A stretch of 29,283 nucleotides of DNA from JBFKMV01 sp041629655 (GTDB lineage: Bacteria; Acidobacteriota; Polarisedimenticolia; Polarisedimenticolales; Polarisedimenticolaceae), in NCBI GenBank assembly GCA_041629655.1, contig JBFKMV010000043.1, positions 1-29,283 on the forward strand, written 5' to 3'. Below the pieces are notes generated by a model, which was given only the letters and a program-made list of their open reading frames with translations, had not been told where the DNA came from and made no database searches. The translations under genes were made by a program, and so were the position numbers. This document shows, one piece after another, positions 1 to 11,557 of this stretch; the first letter of the stretch is position 1, and each line of letters opens with the position of its first letter.

Positions 1-1302
1 ACCGTGATCGTCGAGCGCGACCGGGTCGGGGGCTCGTGCATCAACTACGGCTGCACCCCGACCAAGACGATGGTGGCCAGCGCCCGCGTGGCCCACCTGG
101 CGCGGTCCGCGACACGCTGGGGCGTGCACACGGGAGAGACCCGCGTCGAGCTGGGCGAGGTCGTGCGCCGCAAGCAGCAGGTCGTCGAGAGCTTCCGCGA
201 CGGTAGCCGCCGCGGGCTGGAGCGGACGGAGCACGTGGAGCTCGTGATGGGCCAGGCCTCGTTCGCCTCCGCGGACGTGGTCGAGGTCGCGCTGTCCGGC
301 GGCGGCACACGACGCTTCCGCGCGCCGCGCATCTTCGTCAACACCGGCACGCGGCCGGCGCGGCCGCCCATCGACGGTCTCGACGACGTCCCGGCCTACG
401 ACAACACCACGATCATGGATCTCGAGCAGCTTCCCCGGCACCTGCTGGTGCTGGGCGGTGGCTACGTGGGGCTGGAGTTCGGACAGATGTTCCGGAGATT
501 CGGCAGCCGCGTGACGCTGGTGCACCGCGGCCAACGGCTGCTCGAGCGCGAGGACGACGACGTCTCGGAGGCGATCCTGGAGATCCTGCGCGAGGACGGG
601 CTGGAGCTGCTGCTCGAGACGTCGGCGCGCAAGGTCGAGCGGGCCGGCAAGGACGGATTGAGGCTGGCCGTCGAGGGCCCCGAGGGGTCACGGACCCTCG
701 AGGCGACCCACCTCTTGCTGGCCACCGGCCGTACCCCGGGGACGGACGGGCTGAACCTCGCCGCCGCCGGCGTACGGACCGACGACCGCGGTTACATCCG
801 GGTCGACGAGCGGCTGCGCACGGGGGTCGACGGGATCTGGGCGCTCGGCGACGTCAAGGGCGGGCCGGCCTTCACGCACATCTCGTACGACGACTTCCGC
901 ATCATCCGCACCAACCTGCTGGAGCGCGGCGACGCCACGACCCGCGACCGGCTGGTGCCCTACACGCTGTTCACCGACCCGCAACTCGGCCGCGTCGGCT
1001 TGAACGAGCGCCAGGCCGCCGCCGCGGGCCGCCCCGTCCGCGTGGCCCGGCTGTCGATGGACAACGTCGCCCGCGCGATCGAGGCCGGAGAGACGCGCGG
1101 CTTCATGAAGGCGCTGGTCGAGCCGGACTCGGGACGGATCCTGGGTTGCTCGATCCTGGGCCTGGAGGGCGGCGAGGTCGCGGCGGTCGTCCAGACGGCG
1201 ATGATGGGCGGCCTGCCCTACACCGCGCTCGCGGAGGCGGTGTTCGCCCACCCCACGCTGGCCGAGTCGCTGAACAACCTGTTCTCGACGCTCGATGACT
1301 GA
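1..1302 (+). CDS. FAD-dependent pyridine nucleotide-disulfide oxidoreductase, mercuric reductase/lipoamide dehydrogenase-like (5' truncated)
   Basis: The reading frame is open from the first base, so the N-terminal FAD-binding strand lies outside the window. The visible part begins just before the redox-active disulfide GGSCINYGC (CxxxxC), the hallmark of the lipoamide dehydrogenase/mercuric reductase/glutathione reductase group. An NAD(P)-binding glycine motif (VLGGGYVGLEFGQ) sits mid-protein, followed by an ALGDV FAD-contact motif and a C-terminal dimerisation domain with AHPTLAE, which supplies the His/Glu acid-base pair. No C-terminal cysteine pair typical of true MerA is present, and no dehydrogenase-complex partners are nearby, so the substrate is open. 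Its last codons overlap the next gene's ATG by 8 bases, which suggests translational coupling. The enzyme class is clear; mercury reduction is not supported. Confidence 0.9.
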   Translation, partial: TVIVERDRVGGSCINYGCTPTKTMVASARVAHLARSATRWGVHTGETRVELGEVVRRKQQVVESFRDGSRRGLERTEHVELVMGQASFASADVVEVALSGGGTRRFRAPRIFVNTGTRPARPPIDGLDDVPAYDNTTIMDLEQLPRHLLVLGGGYVGLEFGQMFRRFGSRVTLVHRGQRLLEREDDDVSEAILEILREDGLELLLETSARKVERAGKDGLRLAVEGPEGSRTLEATHLLLATGRTPGTDGLNLAAAGVRTDDRGYIRVDERLRTGVDGIWALGDVKGGPAFTHISYDDFRIIRTNLLERGDATTRDRLVPYTLFTDPQLGRVGLNERQAAAAGRPVRVARLSMDNVARAIEAGETRGFMKALVEPDSGRILGCSILGLEGGEVAAVVQTAMMGGLPYTALAEAVFAHPTLAESLNNLFSTLDD

Positions 1303-2233
1303 TCCCCTGGCCGGGGAGCTGGCCTGCCTGTCGGCGGCCGCGCTGTGGGCCGTGTCGGTGACGTTGTTCCGCGGCCCGATCGCGGAACACGGCGCGCGGA
1401 CGGTCAACCTGGCCAAGTGCGTGCTGGCCGCGCTGCTGCAGCTGGTGACCGTCGCGGCGCTGGGCCTGCTCCGCCCGTTGGCGGACGCGACTTCCGGCGA
1501 CCTGGCGCTGGTGGCGGTGTCCGGGGTGGTCGGCCTGACGCTCGGGGACACGGCGCTGTTCGGAGCGGTCGCGCGCATCGGCGTCCACCGCACCTTGCTG
1601 CTGCAAACGCTGGCGCCGGTGTTCGCGGCGGCGATCGCGGCGGCGTGGCAGGGCGAGCTGCCGACGCCCCGGCAAGCCGCGGGTGCCGCCGTGATCCTGC
1701 TCGGCGTGGCACTGGTCGTCGCGCCGCGGCGGGACGGGGCGGCGCACAGCGGCGTCGTCGCCGCGCTGAAGCCGCTGGCCGGACCGGTCACGGCCGGCTG
1801 GGCCTCCGCCGGGGTGCTGCTCGGCGTCGGCGCGGCGTTCGGCCAGGGCTCGGGAATCGTGCTGGCGAAGGCCGGGATGGAGAGCGTGCCCGTGCTGGCG
1901 GCCAGCTTCCTGCGGCTCGCCGCAGCCGCGCTGGGCCTGGTGGCGATCGGCGTGGCGAGTGGCCGCCTGGGCCGCGCCGCGCGGCTCGCCCGCTCCCCCG
2001 CTGCGCTGAAAAGGGTCGTCCCGGCGACCTTTCTCGGTACCTACCTGGCGCTGTTCCTGATGATGGCCGGCGTCGCGCTGGCCCCCGCGGCGGTCGCCGC
2101 GGTGTTGCTGTCGATGTCGCCGGTGTTCAGCCTGGTGATCGAGGCCGTTCAGGACCGCCGGGCCGTGACACCGCGGGCCGTCGCGGGAACCCTGCTGGCG
2201 ATGGTCGGGGTCGCGATCCTCACCAGCGCCTGA
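1295..2233 (+). CDS. EamA/DMT-family multidrug or metabolite transporter
   Basis: This 312-residue inner-membrane protein has about ten hydrophobic segments arranged as two five-helix halves, the usual size and layout of EamA (drug/metabolite transporter) proteins. The first half opens with ACLSAAALWAVSVTLFRG, and the second ends with a GTLLAMVGVAILT motif typical of the last EamA helix. The ATG lies inside the end of the upstream oxidoreductase, overlapping by 8 bases, so the two are probably co-translated. Its 3' end overlaps the convergent lytic transglycosylase gene by 85 bases. The substrate cannot be read from the sequence. Confidence 0.88.
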   Translation: MTDPLAGELACLSAAALWAVSVTLFRGPIAEHGARTVNLAKCVLAALLQLVTVAALGLLRPLADATSGDLALVAVSGVVGLTLGDTALFGAVARIGVHRTLLLQTLAPVFAAAIAAAWQGELPTPRQAAGAAVILLGVALVVAPRRDGAAHSGVVAALKPLAGPVTAGWASAGVLLGVGAAFGQGSGIVLAKAGMESVPVLAASFLRLAAAALGLVAIGVASGRLGRAARLARSPAALKRVVPATFLGTYLALFLMMAGVALAPAAVAAVLLSMSPVFSLVIEAVQDRRAVTPRAVAGTLLAMVGVAILTSA

Positions 2234-2802
2234 GCGCCGGCCTTCTCGTGCCGGGCCCGGAAGCCCCGGTAGCGACGCAGCACGCGGTTCGCGTATCGCG
2301 CGGGGACGCGACCTCCCCGCGCGCGGATCTCGCGGACCTTGCGCGGGCCACGGTTGTAGGCCGTCAGCGCGAGCTCCCACGAGCCGAACTTGCGTTTCAG
2401 CTCGGCGAGGTAGGCGGCGCCGATGGGAATGTTCGTCGCCGGATCGTGGAGCGCGCGGTCGTTACGGAGCTTGATGCCGTGACGGTCCGCGACCTCGCGC
2501 GCGGTCGACGGCCGGACCTGCATCAGACCCAGCGCGCCACGTTGCCCGCGGGCTCGCGGACGGTAGTGGCTCTCCTGCTCGATCACCGCGAGCAGCAGCA
2601 GTGCGTCCACGCCGTGGGCCGACTCGGCGTGCAGCAACGAGCGCGTCATCCGCGCGCGCACCGCCTGATCGAGATGACGCGCGCGGTCCTGCAACACGTC
2701 TTCGATCACGCGGCGCTTCGCCGGGTCGTGGGCCGGGAAGCAACCCAGCACGACCAGCGCCAGCAGGGGCGGCAGCAGCGCTCGGGACGGGGGGCATCGC
2801 AT
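2149..2802 (-). CDS. Lipoprotein lytic murein transglycosylase, SLT-domain type
   Basis: The 217-residue product starts with a lipoprotein signal (hydrophobic run, then VLGC, with Cys21 as the lipidated residue), placing it in the envelope. The SLT fold follows: IEQESHY with Glu77 as the predicted catalytic acid, then GALGLMQV, then NIPIGAAYL and LTAYNRGP, the usual motif order of Slt/MltC-type enzymes that cleave peptidoglycan glycan strands. About 28 C-terminal residues are basic and read antisense to the end of the EamA transporter gene. That tail is not part of the SLT domain and may be an extension that arose from loss of an earlier stop. No dedicated partner is adjacent. Confidence 0.88.
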   Translation of the reverse strand: MRCPPSRALLPPLLALVVLGCFPAHDPAKRRVIEDVLQDRARHLDQAVRARMTRSLLHAESAHGVDALLLLAVIEQESHYRPRARGQRGALGLMQVRPSTAREVADRHGIKLRNDRALHDPATNIPIGAAYLAELKRKFGSWELALTAYNRGPRKVREIRARGGRVPARYANRVLRRYRGFRARHEKAGAQALVRIATPTIASRVPATARGVTARRS

Positions 2803-2844
2803 CGACGGCGAGTATGCCCCAGGAGCGGCCGCCGGGGAAGCGCC

Positions 2845-3201
2845 TCAGCGGACCTCGACCACCTGAACCGGCCGGCCGCCCACCCGCACGGCGACCCGCG
2901 TCGCCAGCGGCACGTTCAGGAACACCTCGACGACGTGCACGTGCTCCCCGGAGGTCGGCAGCCGCGCCGACAGCACGGGCAGGCTACGGTCGGTGGACAA
3001 CACCGGCGCGCGACGATCCACCAGCTTGCCGTCGATGAACAACCAGGCCGGCAGGAGCCCGCGGGCCACGATGCGGAGCTCGCGACCGCGGTGCTGGGCC
3101 AGCCACTCGCGGCGGCCGAGAATCCTGGGCAGGCGTAACCCGAGCGTCCAGCCGCCGACGGTCCGCGCAGCCTCGCCCGAGGGGTCGCGAGAGTAGGGCA
3201 T
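2845..3201 (-). CDS. Conserved-looking soluble protein of unknown function (118 aa)
   Basis: I do not recognise this family. The frame stays open upstream to 3291, but the product starting at the ATG at 3201 (MPYSRDPSGEAART) looks natural, with a GGGA stretch about ten bases upstream; residues before it read like intergenic sequence. There is no signal peptide or membrane segment. The protein is rich in Arg and Val and its second half (LPAWLFIDGKLVDRR, then alternating hydrophobic strands to VVEVR) suggests a small beta-rich fold. It lies downstream of nothing on its strand and is divergent from the deleted HlyC/CorC gene. Start and function are both uncertain. Confidence 0.6.
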   Translation of the reverse strand: MPYSRDPSGEAARTVGGWTLGLRLPRILGRREWLAQHRGRELRIVARGLLPAWLFIDGKLVDRRAPVLSTDRSLPVLSARLPTSGEHVHVVEVFLNVPLATRVAVRVGGRPVQVVEVR

Positions 3202-3365
3202 CCGTGTCGTTCCCGTGCGTGCTAGGATCGCCGATCGGCACGACCGGCGATTCCACATTACAACATGAACCATCCGGTACCCCGAATGCAACCCAAAAAA
3301 CGACCGGCGACGAGTTTTCGGGCGCGCCGGCCGCGCCCCGGCGCGGCCGCGGCGGAGGCGCAGCC

Positions 3366-3659
3366 TTGACCCGGACCTGGACGACGGGCCTGATCTGGAT
3401 CGGTCTGGCGCTGTTGCTCGTGGTCGCCAACGGCTTCTTCGTCGCCGCCGAGTTCGCGCTGGTCAAGATCCGCGGGGCCCGGATGGCGCAGCTGGTCCGC
3501 GTGGATACCGTCGCCGGGCTGGTGCTTTACGCGCTGGGCAAGGTGCCCGCGGTGGGAGACCGGGTCGAGCTGGACGGGGTGGCCGCCGAGGCTCTCGAGG
3601 TCAAGCAGAACCGCGCCATGCAGCTGCGCCCGGTCAAGACCACCGGCTCGGCGGCCTGA
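3366..3659 (+). pseudogene. HlyC/CorC-family membrane protein with a large in-frame internal deletion
   Basis: The product joins the two ends of a HlyC/CorC (DUF21-CBS-CorC) transporter. Residues up to about 45 match the family N-terminus: a hydrophobic helix with VVANGFFVAAEFALVKIR. Straight after QLVR comes the family C-terminal transporter-associated domain (DTVAGLVLYALGKVPAVGDRV). The rest of the DUF21 membrane domain and both CBS domains, some 300 residues in normal members, are missing at about position 3500, with the frame kept. I chose the TTG at 3366 because GGAGG (3354-3358) lies 7 bases upstream; the frame also extends to 3204 through non-homologous sequence. It converges with valS, 12 bases from its stop. 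It is probably a dead gene, though a 97-residue single-helix protein could still be made. Confidence 0.82.
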
Positions 3660-3671
3660 TCCGGGCCGGGA

Positions 3672-6545
<2,874 letters not shown>

Positions 6546-6640
6546 CGGGGTGCTCCTCGCTCCCGACCCGCCGGTCGGCGGCGCCGGGTCCCCGGAATGT
6601 AGACCGACGACGTTGCGCTCCGCAACCTGCGGCGGCGCGA

Positions 6641-7819
6641 CTAGTGCAGCAGCCGGCGCAGCGCCGCGGCCAGCCGCTCGTACTGCGCGCGCTCGTTGTA
6701 GAGCTGGGCCGCGACGCGGATCACGCGCCGCGGCGCCCGGGGCCAGCACATCACCGGGACCTCGATGCGGTGACGGCGGAGCAGTATCCGTTGGAGCGGA
6801 TCCTCGCCCTCGGGAGGATCCTCGCCGGCGGCGCCGTCGGGCAGCGGGACCGCCGTCAGCGAGCCGACCATGCTCTCGGGGCAGGGCGGATCGATTCCGA
6901 GCGCCTCGCTCAGCAGCGAGCGGGCTTGTAGCGCCAGCGCGCGGTTGCGGCGGCGAACCCCCTCCCAGCCCCCGGGGACGAGCGAGGCCATGAACTCCAG
7001 CGCCACGGGCACCGACAGGAACGCCGTCGGATCGTCGGTGCCGGTCCAGTCGAACTCGTCGTGAAAGCGCGAGCGACCCGGCCGCCGCGTGTTGGCGCCG
7101 TGGCTGATCGTCAGCGGCCGCACCGCCTCGCGCCGGTCGGCGCGCACCCACAGAAACGCCGCGCCCTTCGGAGCGCAGAGCCACTTGTGGCAGTTGCCCG
7201 TGTAGTAGGCCGCGCCGAGACGTTCCAGGTCGAGCGGCAGCATGCCCGGCGCGTGCGCTCCGTCGACCAGCGCGTCGATGCCCCGCCCGGCCAGCGCGGT
7301 CACGATCTCGTCGAGCGGCAGCACCATCCCGGTCGGGCTGGTGACGTGGTCGATCAGCACGAGGCGCGTGCGGTCGGTGGCCGCAGCGAGGATCCGCCGG
7401 CGGATCTCGTCGGGGTCGGCCCCCGGGAAGCGCAGCTGCACCACGACGACCCGGGCCCCGCCGCGCCCGGCCACGAAGTCGAGCGCGTTGCGACAGGCGT
7501 TGTAGGCGTGGTCCGTGACCAACAGCTCGTCCCCGGCGGCGAATTCGAGCGAGCGCAGGACGGTGTTGACCCCGGTGGTGGCGTTGGGTACGGCGACGAG
7601 GCCGTCGGCATCGGCGTGCAGGAACGCCGCCAGCCGCGCCCGCGCCGCATCCAGCAGCTCGGGCAGGCGCCGCACCATGAACTCCACCGGCTGGCGCTCC
7701 AACTCCTCGCGCAGCCGCCGCTGCTCGTCGAGGACGGGTCGCGGGCAGGCCCCGAACGAGCCGTGGTTGAGGAAGTCGAGACCGGGCTCGAGCGTCCAGT
7801 GCTCCGCCAGCGGGTTCAT
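6641..7819 (-). CDS. Class V aminotransferase, isopenicillin N epimerase-like PLP enzyme
   Basis: The 392-residue protein has the N-terminal LDFLNHGSFGACP motif seen in the isopenicillin N epimerase/cysteine desulfurase-like branch of class V aminotransferases. Further motifs are VPNATTGVN for cofactor phosphate binding, LVDGAHAPGM with the PLP-ring Asp, and GNCHKWLCAPKG with the Schiff-base Lys at residue 212. No beta-lactam biosynthesis genes are nearby, so epimerase is a family resemblance and not an assigned reaction; the family also contains lyases and desulfurases. The ATG at 7819 begins right before the conserved domain. It is divergent from the TPR-CHAT gene and may be co-transcribed with valS. 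Confidence 0.88.
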   Translation of the reverse strand: MNPLAEHWTLEPGLDFLNHGSFGACPRPVLDEQRRLREELERQPVEFMVRRLPELLDAARARLAAFLHADADGLVAVPNATTGVNTVLRSLEFAAGDELLVTDHAYNACRNALDFVAGRGGARVVVVQLRFPGADPDEIRRRILAAATDRTRLVLIDHVTSPTGMVLPLDEIVTALAGRGIDALVDGAHAPGMLPLDLERLGAAYYTGNCHKWLCAPKGAAFLWVRADRREAVRPLTISHGANTRRPGRSRFHDEFDWTGTDDPTAFLSVPVALEFMASLVPGGWEGVRRRNRALALQARSLLSEALGIDPPCPESMVGSLTAVPLPDGAAGEDPPEGEDPLQRILLRRHRIEVPVMCWPRAPRRVIRVAAQLYNERAQYERLAAALRRLLH

Positions 7820-7865
7820 CGAGTTCAGGGTACACCCACTACCGTCGCGAGGAGCGAGCGGGGGA

Positions 7866-7895
7866 TTGCCTAGCGGGCGTCCCTCCCCTTATGAT
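7866..7895 (+). promoter_or_regulatory. Candidate sigma70-type promoter of the TPR-CHAT cassette
   Basis: TTGCCT (7866-7871) and TATGAT (7890-7895, one mismatch from TATAAT) are separated by 18 bases. The -10 ends 24 bases before the ATG at 7920, which has its own AGGTGA ribosome site at 7908-7913. The TATGAT stands out as AT-rich within GC-rich sequence. This is a pattern match by eye with no expression support. Confidence 0.45.
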
Positions 7896-7919
7896 TCGGG
7901 ACAAGTGAGGTGAGACGCG

Positions 7920-10900
7920 ATGGCGACCGGACGATGTCGCCGGCTCGCAGGGTTGTTGCTTGTTCTCGTCGCGGCCTTTTTTCCACCGGCCCTCGCGGAC
8001 GAGTGGCAGCGCCCCGCGAAACTGGACCAGGCGATACATGAGATACGGAGTCTGCTCGACGGTCAACAGCAAGAGCAGGCCAAGCAGTCCGCGCGACGTC
8101 TGGTCGAGGAGACCGCGAGCACCTACGGCACCGAATCGCGCGAACACGCCGAGGCCCTGGACGCGCTAGTGGACGCCCTGTTCCGCGGCGGTGAGTTTCG
8201 GGCGGCGGAGACGACGCGCGTGGCCGAGGACGTCGCGGCGTTGCGGGAGAGCCTCCAGGGGCCGCGCCATCCCGACCTCGCCCGCAGCCTGCTGATGTTG
8301 GCCCAGATCCGTTACTTCGACCAACGTTCCGACGAGGCGCTCGAGCTGTTCGAGCGGTCGCTCGAGATCCGGCGGGAAGCCTTCGGCCCGATGCACGTCG
8401 AAGTGGCCCAGAGTCTCCACTTCATCGGCATGCTCAGCGACGAGCGGGGCGAACCGGGACGGGCCCGCGAGTATCTCGACCGAGCGCTGGCGATCCGGGA
8501 GACGCTGCTCGGCCCCGCCCACCGCGACGTCGGTGAGAGCTTCAACTACCTCGCGAGCCATCACTATCGCCAGGGCGATTTCGAGACGGCGCTGTCGCAT
8601 TACACCCGCGCCGCGGAGATCTTCGAGCGTGCCGAGGGCGCGAGCAGCCCCCGCGTCGCCAAGGCCGTCTACAACCAGGGTCTGATCCAGCAGATCCTCG
8701 GCCGCTACCGGGAAGCGCGCGCGTCGTTCGAGCGCTCGCTCGACGTGCACATCGATCGGGTCGGAGCCGATCACGCGCGGGTCCACCGGATCCGGGGCGC
8801 CCTCGCCTCGCTGTTGCACGCGATGGGCGACTACGCCGGCGCACGCGCGCAGTACGAGGCCGTGCTCGAGGGAACAGCGAGGACCTCCGGTGCGGATTCC
8901 GTCGAGTACGCCGTCGCCCTGGGGAACCTGGCCTCGCTGCTGCGGTCGAGCGGCAGTCTCGACGAGGCGCGGAAGCTTCACGAGCGGGCGCTGGCGATCG
9001 TGCAGACTCCGGGCAGCTCGCGCCCCGACCTCGCCGTCGGCAACCTCGCCTCGCTGGCGTGGCTGAGCCGGGCCGCGGGGGATCGGTCCTCGGCGCGAAA
9101 GCACTACACGAAGGCGCTGGAGCTGCAGCGTTCCCTTTCCGACGAAGAACATCCCCGCGTGGCGGAGGCGCTAACCGGGTTGGCCGAGTGCCAGCCGCTG
9201 CCAGAAGGACGCGAGACCGCGGAGCGGCAGTTCGCCGAGGCCGTCGGGATCTACGAGCGAACGCTGGGGGAGGACCACCCAGCCCTGGTCCGGCCGATCA
9301 TGAGCCAGGGCGAGCTGGCGCTGTCGGTCGGCGAGCCGTCGGTGGCGCGAGGGTTCTTCGCACGGGCGCTCCGGATTGCGGAACGGGTGGACGGAGCGGA
9401 GGGTCCGGAGCGGGCGGCGATCCTGGAGGCCGACTCGCACGCCCAGGCCCGGCTGCGCCAGTTCGACGGAGCGCTCGACACCGCTCTTCGGGCCGCCGCG
9501 ATCGCCAGCGATCACGTCAAGCTGACCGCTCGTGGTCTGGCCGAGCGCGAGGCGCTCACCTACGCCGCGCACATGAAGAACAGCCTCGATCTGGCGCTGT
9601 CCCTCGCGCTGGCGAATCCGCGCTTCGCCGCCGCGGACGTTTCCCGGCTCTTCGATGCGCAGATCCACTCCCGCGCCCTGGTGCTGGACCAGACGGCCGC
9701 GCGCAACCGCACGAGGGCGACTCGCGGAGACCCGGAGCTCGATCGCCTGTGGGAGCGGCTGCGCGCCGAGGAGCAGGTGCTGGCCAATCTGTTGGTGCGC
9801 GGCCCGGAAGACCTGCCCCTGGACCGCTACACGGGCATCCTCTCCGAGGCGCGAAAGCGCAGGGACCGGGCCGAGCTGGAGCTGGCCGCCCGCAGCTCGG
9901 AGTTCAGTCGGCGGCTAGCGACGGAGCGGCTGGGTCTCGAGGATGTCCGGGCGCACTTGCCTTCCGGCAGCGTGCTCGTGGCCTTCACGGCGTTCGACCG
10001 CAGTCCGGCCCCTGCGGCCGACGACGAACGCGCCGCTGCGACGTCGCGAACCGCCACGCCGCACTACGCAGCGTTCATCGTTCGAAGCGACCGCCAGGAC
10101 CCGGTACTGGTCGATCTCGGGAAGGCGGCCGTGGTGGATGCCTGCGTGGGCTCGTGGCACCGGCAGGCCTCGACGGGGGTGCTCGAGGACGGCGAGTCGC
10201 GTGTCGATGCGCTGACCGACTACCGACGCGCCGGCGCCGCCCTGCGCCGGCGGATCTGGGACCCGCTTGCCGAGCACTTGAAAGGCGCGAACCGGATCTT
10301 CTTCGTGCCCGACGGGAGCATCAACCTCGTCAACTTCGCCGCGCTGCCGGTCGACCGGGACCGCTACCTGATCGAGACGGCGCCAGCGATGCACCTGCTG
10401 TCCGCGGAGCGGGACCTGATTTCCTCAGGCCCTCCGGAGCAGGGCACGGGACTGCTCGTCCTCGGGTCGCCCGACTACTGGGCTACCGGACCGTTCGCCG
10501 CCCTTGCGGAAACGAAGTCCGCTCCCTCGCCCGCACCGCTCGTTGCGACCCGCCAGCCCGCCGGTCCGTGTCGCGACCGGATCCCGGACCGTTTCGCGCC
10601 GCTGCCCGCGACGCGGCTCGAAATCGACGAGGTCGCCGCGCTGTGGTCAGAGGACGATGCGGCCTCCGCGCGGTCGGTTCTCCGGCTGACGGGAGCCGAA
10701 GCGACCGAGACGGCCTTCAAGCGCTCGGCCTCGGGACGGCGGGTCCTGCACCTGGCGACGCACGGGTTCTTCCTGGACGGCCGGTGCGGTGAACGAGGAG
10801 CGACCGCCGACCTGAGAGGTATCGGAGGGCTCGCCCCGCGTGACGACGCGGGAACCTCGCCGACTCGAAGCCCGTTGCACCTGTCCGGCCTGGTGCTTGC

Positions 10901-11300
10901 CGGCGCCAACCGCCGCGACGAGGCGGCGCCCGATGAGGACGACGGGATCCTGACTGCCGGCGAGATTGCGACGCTCGACTTGTCGGGCACGGAGTGGGCC
11001 GTGCTCTCCGCCTGCGAGACCGGGATCGGAGAGATCCGCGCCGGCGAGGGCGTGTTCGGACTGCGACGCGCGTTCCGGGTCGCCGGCGCCGGCACCGTGA
11101 TCATGAGCCTGTGGTCGGTGGAAGACGCCACGACTCGCGCGTGGATGGAACGTCTGTATCGCGGACGCCTGGCAGGACTGGAAACCTCCGAGGCCGTCCG
11201 GCGGGCCTCGCTGGAGATGCTGCGGGCGCTGCGGACGGCGGGTCTCGGCCCGCATCCCTTCTTCTGGGCGGCGTTCGTGGCGTCGGGGAACTGGAAATAG
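7920..11300 (+). CDS. Exported TPR-CHAT protein (putative caspase-like cysteine protease)
   Basis: This is a 1126-residue protein. Residues 1-26 form a Sec signal peptide ending in ALA, so it is predicted to be exported. Residues about 45-560 carry tetratricopeptide repeats with the roughly 42-residue spacing of kinesin-light-chain-type TPRs (for example ERSLEIRREAFGPMHVEVAQ). A helical linker follows, and the last 370 or so residues form a CHAT (caspase HetF-associated with TPRs) domain. The predicted dyad is visible: His948 in LATHGFF and Cys1032 in SACETG. The domain ends in the typical GPHPFFWAAFVASG. CHAT proteins such as Csx29 cleave a partner when their TPR part is engaged. The next two genes follow on the same strand, 53 bases away. 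Protease activity and the target are inference. Confidence 0.9.
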   Translation: MATGRCRRLAGLLLVLVAAFFPPALADEWQRPAKLDQAIHEIRSLLDGQQQEQAKQSARRLVEETASTYGTESREHAEALDALVDALFRGGEFRAAETTRVAEDVAALRESLQGPRHPDLARSLLMLAQIRYFDQRSDEALELFERSLEIRREAFGPMHVEVAQSLHFIGMLSDERGEPGRAREYLDRALAIRETLLGPAHRDVGESFNYLASHHYRQGDFETALSHYTRAAEIFERAEGASSPRVAKAVYNQGLIQQILGRYREARASFERSLDVHIDRVGADHARVHRIRGALASLLHAMGDYAGARAQYEAVLEGTARTSGADSVEYAVALGNLASLLRSSGSLDEARKLHERALAIVQTPGSSRPDLAVGNLASLAWLSRAAGDRSSARKHYTKALELQRSLSDEEHPRVAEALTGLAECQPLPEGRETAERQFAEAVGIYERTLGEDHPALVRPIMSQGELALSVGEPSVARGFFARALRIAERVDGAEGPERAAILEADSHAQARLRQFDGALDTALRAAAIASDHVKLTARGLAEREALTYAAHMKNSLDLALSLALANPRFAAADVSRLFDAQIHSRALVLDQTAARNRTRATRGDPELDRLWERLRAEEQVLANLLVRGPEDLPLDRYTGILSEARKRRDRAELELAARSSEFSRRLATERLGLEDVRAHLPSGSVLVAFTAFDRSPAPAADDERAAATSRTATPHYAAFIVRSDRQDPVLVDLGKAAVVDACVGSWHRQASTGVLEDGESRVDALTDYRRAGAALRRRIWDPLAEHLKGANRIFFVPDGSINLVNFAALPVDRDRYLIETAPAMHLLSAERDLISSGPPEQGTGLLVLGSPDYWATGPFAALAETKSAPSPAPLVATRQPAGPCRDRIPDRFAPLPATRLEIDEVAALWSEDDAASARSVLRLTGAEATETAFKRSASGRRVLHLATHGFFLDGRCGERGATADLRGIGGLAPRDDAGTSPTRSPLHLSGLVLAGANRRDEAAPDEDDGILTAGEIATLDLSGTEWAVLSACETGIGEIRAGEGVFGLRRAFRVAGAGTVIMSLWSVEDATTRAWMERLYRGRLAGLETSEAVRRASLEMLRALRTAGLGPHPFFWAAFVASGNWK

Positions 11301-11353
11301 AATGTGTCGACCGAATTCCGAGACTCGACCGAGTGGTCACAAAGGAGGAAGCG

Positions 11354-11557
11354 ATGCCCAAGAGACTCGTCATCGAAGCGGTGTTCGACGAAGAGGGTCG
11401 GTGCCAGTCCGCAAGGGTGCTTGACAACTTTCCCCCGCTGCCGGGACCGGACCCCATGGAACCGGCATGGTGCCCGCCCGTCTTCGTGAGGGGCAAGCAG
11501 GGCGATGACATCGAGGTCAAGCGCGCGTCGGACGACGATGCGGATCAGGGCGGTTGA
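11354..11557 (+). CDS. 67-residue peptide between TPR-CHAT and radical SAM genes; candidate substrate or precursor
   Basis: The ATG is preceded by a near-perfect AAAGGAGG site (11341-11348), the strongest ribosome site I saw in the window, so this short gene is very likely translated. The product has no signal peptide. It starts with a short beta-like segment (KRLVIEAVF). Cys17 and Cys40 are its only cysteines. The centre is proline-rich (DNFPPLPGPDP), then AWCPPVFVRG, and the tail is acidic and ends in GG. Its stop overlaps the radical SAM start by four bases (TTGA). Short peptides coupled to radical SAM maturases are often their substrates, and the CHAT protein could be the processing protease. 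I recognise no family; it does not end in FxSxx. Confidence 0.72.
   Translation: MPKRLVIEAVFDEEGRCQSARVLDNFPPLPGPDPMEPAWCPPVFVRGKQGDDIEVKRASDDDADQGG

Noticed and set aside
3241..3310. Direct repeat CGACCGGCGA at 3241 and 3301
   Set aside because: Only ten bases in GC-rich sequence, with no further copies noticed nearby and no symmetry; likely chance.
6546..7835. valS as a much longer 1387-residue fusion protein
   Set aside because: The extra N-terminal part is the antisense-register reading of the aminotransferase gene, with Arg/Ala-rich nonsense composition; GAGGAG and GTG at 6545 mark the real start.
7920..11300. TPR-CHAT protein as part of a type III-E CRISPR (Craspase) or gasdermin system
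   Set aside because: No gRAMP, CRISPR array or gasdermin gene lies in the window, and the protein has a signal peptide, which does not suit a cytoplasmic CRISPR partner.
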